DNA from: Sambucus nigra
Lineage: Eukaryota > Streptophyta > Magnoliopsida > Dipsacales > Adoxaceae
Reading direction: 5' to 3'
Length of the DNA stretch: 64,000 bases
NCBI GenBank assembly: GCA_949130495.1
Contig: OX422213.1
Location: 203,415,660 to 203,479,659 of the forward strand
Below the pieces are notes generated by a model. The model ran no database searches. It was not told the origin of the DNA and was given only the letters and a program-made list of their open reading frames with translations. This document shows, piece by piece, positions 59,201-64,000 of this stretch (the first letter of the stretch is position 1; every line of letters begins with the position of its first letter). Both the position numbers and the translations under genes were made by a program.

Positions 59201-62200
59201 TTGACCATTGTACTTCTTAGCTAGTTGTTGTTAGTAGGAGGCTAACTTGATCAAGGCTAGCTCTCGTCGCTCATCTGCTAGGTCAAGCTTAGTGCATAAG
59301 GCTTCATTATTACGGCATTGGTCGACCAGTGTGGTTCTCATAGTAGGGAGGCCTACTTCCAGGGGAATAACAACCTCCATGCCATAAGCTAGGGTGAATG
59401 GTGTTTCCCCCATTGGTTCCCTAAACTTCATGCGATAAGCTCATAAAGAATGAGGGAGATCATCCACCCAAAATCCCTTATCTTTTTTCAATCACTTTTT
59501 CATCCCATCGACTATGGTTTTATTGGAAGCCTCTGCTTGCCCATTGCTTTGGGGATACGCCACCGAACTGAAGTGGTGTTTAATGTCGTGTTCAGTGTAG
59601 AAGACTTGGAAGAAACCACTTTTGAATTGCATGCGGTTGTCGATGATGATGGTTCTTGCTATCCCAAAGCGAGTGATGATTTTTCTCCATATGAACCCGA
59701 TTATGTCAGAGTCTATGATATTCGATAAAGGTTATGCCTCAACCCACTTAGAGAAATAATCAGTGGCGACCAAAAGATACTTACGATTTAAGGATGTAGT
59801 AAGTAGTGGTCCCACGATATCCAACCCCCATTGAGCGAAGGGTCATGGGCTAGTAAGGGATTTTAGGTCACTGGAGGGATGGTGAACCATCGGCGAGTGC
59901 TTCTGGAACTTTTCACATTTACGAACATATGTGATTGAGTCTTTCTGCATGTGAGGCCACCAATGATCGCTCTAAAGGCTAGCGATATTCCACCTGCGTG
60001 AATCCCACATATGCCTTCATGAGGTTCAATAATTACTTGCTCGATATCTTGTGGGTGGATTCATTGGAGGTAGGAGCCTATAAATGACTTCTTATAAAAT
60101 TTCCCCTCAGGGCTAAGGTAGAAACAAGAAACCTTGACTTTAATTTGGTGGGTTAATCTCCAATCGGGTGGCAGTATATCGCTCCGTAGATAATTGATGA
60201 TAGGATCCATCCAACTTGGAGCCCTATTTTTTAGGAGGACTTAATTGGCTATGATTGTATGATCAATACTAGGTTTAGCTAGGAACTCAATCTGTATTGT
60301 CCTTTTCAGGTCAGAATCAGTTGCTCAGCTTAGTGCTGCCAAGGCATCAACGTGACTATTTTCTCCTCGTGGTAACTGTTGAATCCCCATCTTTCCAAAG
60401 TCTATCATGAGTCCTCTGACTACGTCGAGTAGGTGGACATTCGATCATCTTTGGCATTGAAATCCCCATTTACCTATATCGATACCATATTGGAACCACC
60501 GAATAAATTGAGGTGTTTTGACCCTAGTAGTTTAGATTTTTACAATCCGATAATTAATGCTTCATACCCATCTTTATTATTGGAGGATTCAAATTTCAAT
60601 CTAATTCCTTATTTGATGGGTAATAAGAATAATACCCACTCCTGTTCCGTTGGAATTTGAGGCTCCATCAACATACAGTGTCTAATCTTTGGACGTTGTA
60701 TCACGGGTCACTGATTTCTCTTCATTCATCTGATCTGTTGTCCAATCTCCTATAAACTCAGCAATAAAATCTTGTAGGATCTACCCCTTGATCGCCATTC
60801 TGGGATGGAAGTGGATGTCGAATTTGCCAAACTCAACCAACCACTTTGAAAGATGCCCAGAAATATCATCTTTTTGTTGAACGGCCTTGAGTGGGTAAGA
60901 GGTGATTACTGTTATGGAATGAGCTTCAAAGTAGTGATTCAACTTTCTTGAAGTGATCACTAGGGTGTAGGCAAGATTTTCAAGAGGAAAGTACCTTTGT
61001 TTATCATCTAGTAGCGTCTTGCTGGCATAGTAAATAGGATGTTATTCTCTTTCCTTTTCACAAACTAAGGCAGAGCTTACATCATGGTTTGATACTGGCA
61101 GGTAAAGGTACAGTTGTTCTCCATCATCTGGAATTACCAATAGTAGGGGCTTACTAAGGTAGGACTTGACCTCTTCTAAAGCTTGCGAGCATTCTTCATT
61201 CCATACTATAACTTTTCCTTTCTTCAATTGTTAGAAGAATGGTCGGCAGCACTCTAAGGACATGGAGATGAAATGATTGAGTGAAATGAGCATTCCAATG
61301 AGATTTTGAACATCTCTCAGTGTCTAAGGAGGCTGGACCTTGGTGACGATATTGATTTCATCTGGGTTGGCCTCAATTACCCTTTTACTTACTAGGTATC
61401 CTAATAATTTTCCTGGCTGGACCCCGAATGAACACTTACTTGCATTAAGCTTCATTCGATACTTCCTGAGGATTTCAAAGGTTATTGTTAGGTCAGAGAG
61501 GTGATAAGACTTGTTCTTACTTTTGACGAGCTCGTCGTCGATGTACACTTCCATCATCTCTGCCATATGTTTGCTGAACATCTTGGTTACCAATCTTAGG
61601 TAAGTTTCTCATGTGTTCTTAAGGCCAAATGGCATTACCTTATTGCAGTACAACCCCACTGATGTTATAAAGGAGGTTTTTTCCTGGTTGGGGCCATATA
61701 GAGGATTCTTATGATATTCGGAGTAAGTGTCAAGGAATCTCATCCTTTGATGAGTTATTGTGGTGTCGACCAGTTGATCTATCTTCGGGAGAGGGAAGTT
61801 ATCTTTGGGACATACCCGATTGAGGTCGGTGAAATCAATGCACACCTTGAACTCCCATTGCTCTTGGGAACCACCACTGGGTTGGACAACCATATGGGGA
61901 ACTCCCTGATAGATCCTTCATCTAGTAATTTTCCTACCTCTTTATCTACTGCCTTGGCCTTCTCAGGAGACGTTCAGTGAGCCTTTTGAGTGATGGTCTT
62001 AAAAGTAGGATCTACGTGTAGGCAGTGACATGCCAATATGGGGTCGATCCCAAGAAAATCATAAGGTTACCATGCAAAAACATCTATATTACTTTTCATA
62101 AATGTAACCAGTTCCTTTTTCTCCTGATCGGTGAGAGCATATGAAATAAAAAACTTTCTTTCTATCAAGTTGTCATCAGCTACAATTTCTTCCAAGTTTT

Positions 62201-62760
62201 CGACGACCCTGTCTACAGGGTGGACCCTGGTCTCTTCCACCCCTGGTCGACCATACCGTAATTGTTATTTGGAGGGAATATCCCCCTCCTGGGGCTTCCC
62301 CTGGGCATTCTCTGACTCCTTTTTTTCTTTTTCTTCCACAGATGGATGTAATGAAGCACTTTCGGGCTACAGCCTGGTCACCATGAATCTTAAACACTCC
62401 ATGATCTGTGACGTATTTCAACTTTTGATGATAGGTGGATAGAACAGCCTTCATGGCAGGGAGCCAACCTCTGCACAATATATCATGGTATGGGGACTTA
62501 ATGTCCACAACTAAGAACTCAATTAACTTCGAGATGTTCCCTGCCTTGACTGGAAATGTGATCTTCCCCAATGGCATGGTAATCCTTCCTGCGAAGCCAA
62601 CTAATGAAACAGTGGATTCTTTGAGGTCAACGATATTAAATTTTATTTTATGGAATAGGTCTAGATACATCAGTTCGGATAAACTCCCCTGTTCCACCAG
62701 TATCTTATCATCATCTCAGTTAGCAATCTTGAGCATGATTACTAATGCATCATGATGTGG
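59200..62760 (-). pseudogene. Tat-like gypsy pol relic (PR, RT, RNase H, IN)
   Basis: Minus strand. The protease region (62755-62300) reads LVEQGSLSELMYLDLF, where the active-site Asp of the family pattern (V-D-Q-G-S) is Glu, then SPYHDILCRGWL. RT (61900-61300) has FKVCIDFTDLNRVCPKDNFP, MPFGLKNT and YIDDELVKS, with catalytic Asps intact. RNase H: KPLLLVIPDDGEQLYLYLPV (61160-61090) and LYVDGASNSNGTGVG (about 60685-60640). Integrase zinc region: HEGICGIHAGG (about 60025-59990). Core: WGLDIVGPL (about 59845-59820), DNRMQF (about 59650), AYPQSNGQAEASNKTI (about 59565-59515) and the C-terminal MGETPFTLAYGMEVVIPLEV. Stops are frequent, so inactive. Confidence 0.9.
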
Positions 62761-64000
62761 GGTCCTTACCCCGACCAAATCATCTTCTGTGAACACGATA
62801 TGCTTTGTGTAATCAACATCTTCTAGTCACCGACATTTTTTAGCCTGAATCTTGACTGGGTCGATCTGAAAGGCTTTCATCACGACATTCTCCTTTTTGA
62901 GTTCCATTCAAATAGCATTGTCATGAATCTATTTGAGGTCTGATGCCCCATGAACGACTGTAAAATTGTGTCATGTATCATCATCGAGGACATTATCTAG
63001 ATTCTGGTCTCCATTGGCTGTGACCTTCTCTGTTTTCTTGTCAATGTACTCGCTACCTGAACTAGCTCTTCCAGGTGTGACTTTAGAGCTTTGTAATTGT
63101 TGATTCGATGACTTCCCTCTTTGTGGAATGCATACCTTAGTGTGTTGTTTCTCTTAAACGGATCTCCGTCCATCTTCTTAAACCATTTGATGAAGGGCTC
63201 GTCCATGATTTTCCTAAGTATCTTGTAAATGGGTTCCTTAAAGACCATGTAAATAGCCTGTAATGTCTTGGACGGATTATTCTTACATCTACCTTCGGAG
63301 CCATTCTTGCCCCCATTCTTACTTCCTTTCTTCTAGGTGTCATTATTATTTGTCCCCTTGTTGGCCTTTGCTCAACCATTGTCTCCACCATTAGGATGGA
63401 CCATGTCTTCAACCTTGGTTTACTTCTCGATGCGGGCCATAAGATCCTCAATGTTTATGGCCTCCTTTTTTTAGAGACTGGTGCAGCAAAGAGGTGATTG
63501 GCAAGCCAAACTTGAACGATTCCATGGAAACTTTCTTCGAGTAGTCCTAAATCTCATTAAATATCTCCTAGTATCTCTTGGTGTAATCTTTGAGGTTTTC
63601 CTAAGGTTGTTTCTTCATAAGCAGTGCATCCATCTGCTTAGGATGGGAGATGCTCGTTATGAACCGTGCCGTGAAAGCCCTCGCCAGTGCTGCAAAATTT
63701 ATGATCGACGTATATGGGAGACTCTTAAGCCACTTTTGTGCTACATCATGTAAGCTATAAGAGAATATTTTGCACATAAGTTCATCATTGTGTCTTTATA
63801 AGGTCATTGCCTGCCATATTACCTAGCATGATCTATGGGGTCTATTTTCCGATCATAGATCTTGAACCTGGGGATAGGGAGTTTCTTAGGGGGCTCATCG
63901 CGCTTGATTTCCCTTAAGAAAGGGGTCTTCATCTGAGAATTATGAGCTCTTTTAGTAAGCTGTTTGGTCGATCTGGCTCCTCGGTGTGTCTAATGTTGGT
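62761..64000 (-). pseudogene. Tat-like gypsy gag relic (continues beyond the window)
   Basis: Minus strand. The Retrotrans_gag region (about 63760-63480) reads VAQKWLKSLPY, FAALARAFTARFITSISHPK, ENLKDYTKRY and KVSMESFKFGLP. Then MARIEK and a basic linker, then YAFHKEGSHRINNYKALKSH (about 63135-63075), a degenerate version of the C..H....GH....C zinc motif with its Cys residues lost. Most of the frame is open but stops are scattered. The 5' LTR, leader and gag start lie to the right of the window. Confidence 0.85.

Overview
This is repeat-dominated nuclear DNA of a flowering plant, probably a dicot. The evidence is a plant-style ~169-bp satellite, plant-lineage LTR retrotransposons (copia, Tekay/Del-like gypsy, Tat-like gypsy), plant L1-type LINEs, MITEs, and short exon fragments of two plant housekeeping genes. 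No intact host gene is visible. Nearly every open frame belongs to a decayed transposon or to a repeat.

Layout. 1-4860: right edge of a GC-rich satellite array (about 28-29 monomers), orderly at the left and increasingly degenerate to the right. 4902-5099: a 75-bp tandem repeat. 5627-8499: a candidate non-autonomous CACTA DNA transposon with exact 15-bp CACTACACCAAATCC inverted ends. Its right end is packed with palindromes (GGTCACGGC / GCCGTGACC) and its interior carries two exons of a STAR/KH-type RNA-binding protein gene with working splice signals. It abuts a minus-strand gypsy gag relic (8503-9600) and probable LTR sequence. 11476-11997: a hAT-like MITE. 12130-19000: LTR fragments and microsatellites, including about 33 copies of TTA. 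19376-19618: an exon fragment of a prostaglandin E synthase 2-like (GST-fold) gene. 22902-22925: a likely Helitron 3' end. 23341-26283: a 2.94-kb LTR.

26908-39012: a LINE ORF1 relic split by a structurally complete copia element (27555-34319, perfect TCATT target duplication), then a second LINE lying in the opposite orientation. 39695-52380: a Tekay/Del-like gypsy element with PBS, gag, pol and PPT, all riddled with stops. Its 5' LTR is interrupted by a 2.94-kb solo LTR of the family also present at 23341. 52520-53800: a third LINE relic, carrying an AG/CT-rich MITE. 54480-64000: the 3' part of a Tat-like gypsy element on the minus strand (gag, protease, RT, RNase H, integrase, 3' LTR). A plus-strand (antisense) extra gene relic lies between integrase and LTR.

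The most unusual signals are: (i) the CACTA-like unit carrying spliced host exons and a one-sided palindrome array; (ii) a copia gag whose N-terminus has been replaced by a copy of the element's own RNase H segment; (iii) clusters of self-complementary ATCGAT-type motifs at nearly the same offset (about 0.9-1.1 kb) inside five LTRs of at least two families; (iv) two GC-rich dyads in every satellite monomer, with dimeric higher-order structure near the array edge. All family names come from recognising motifs by eye; no database search was possible.
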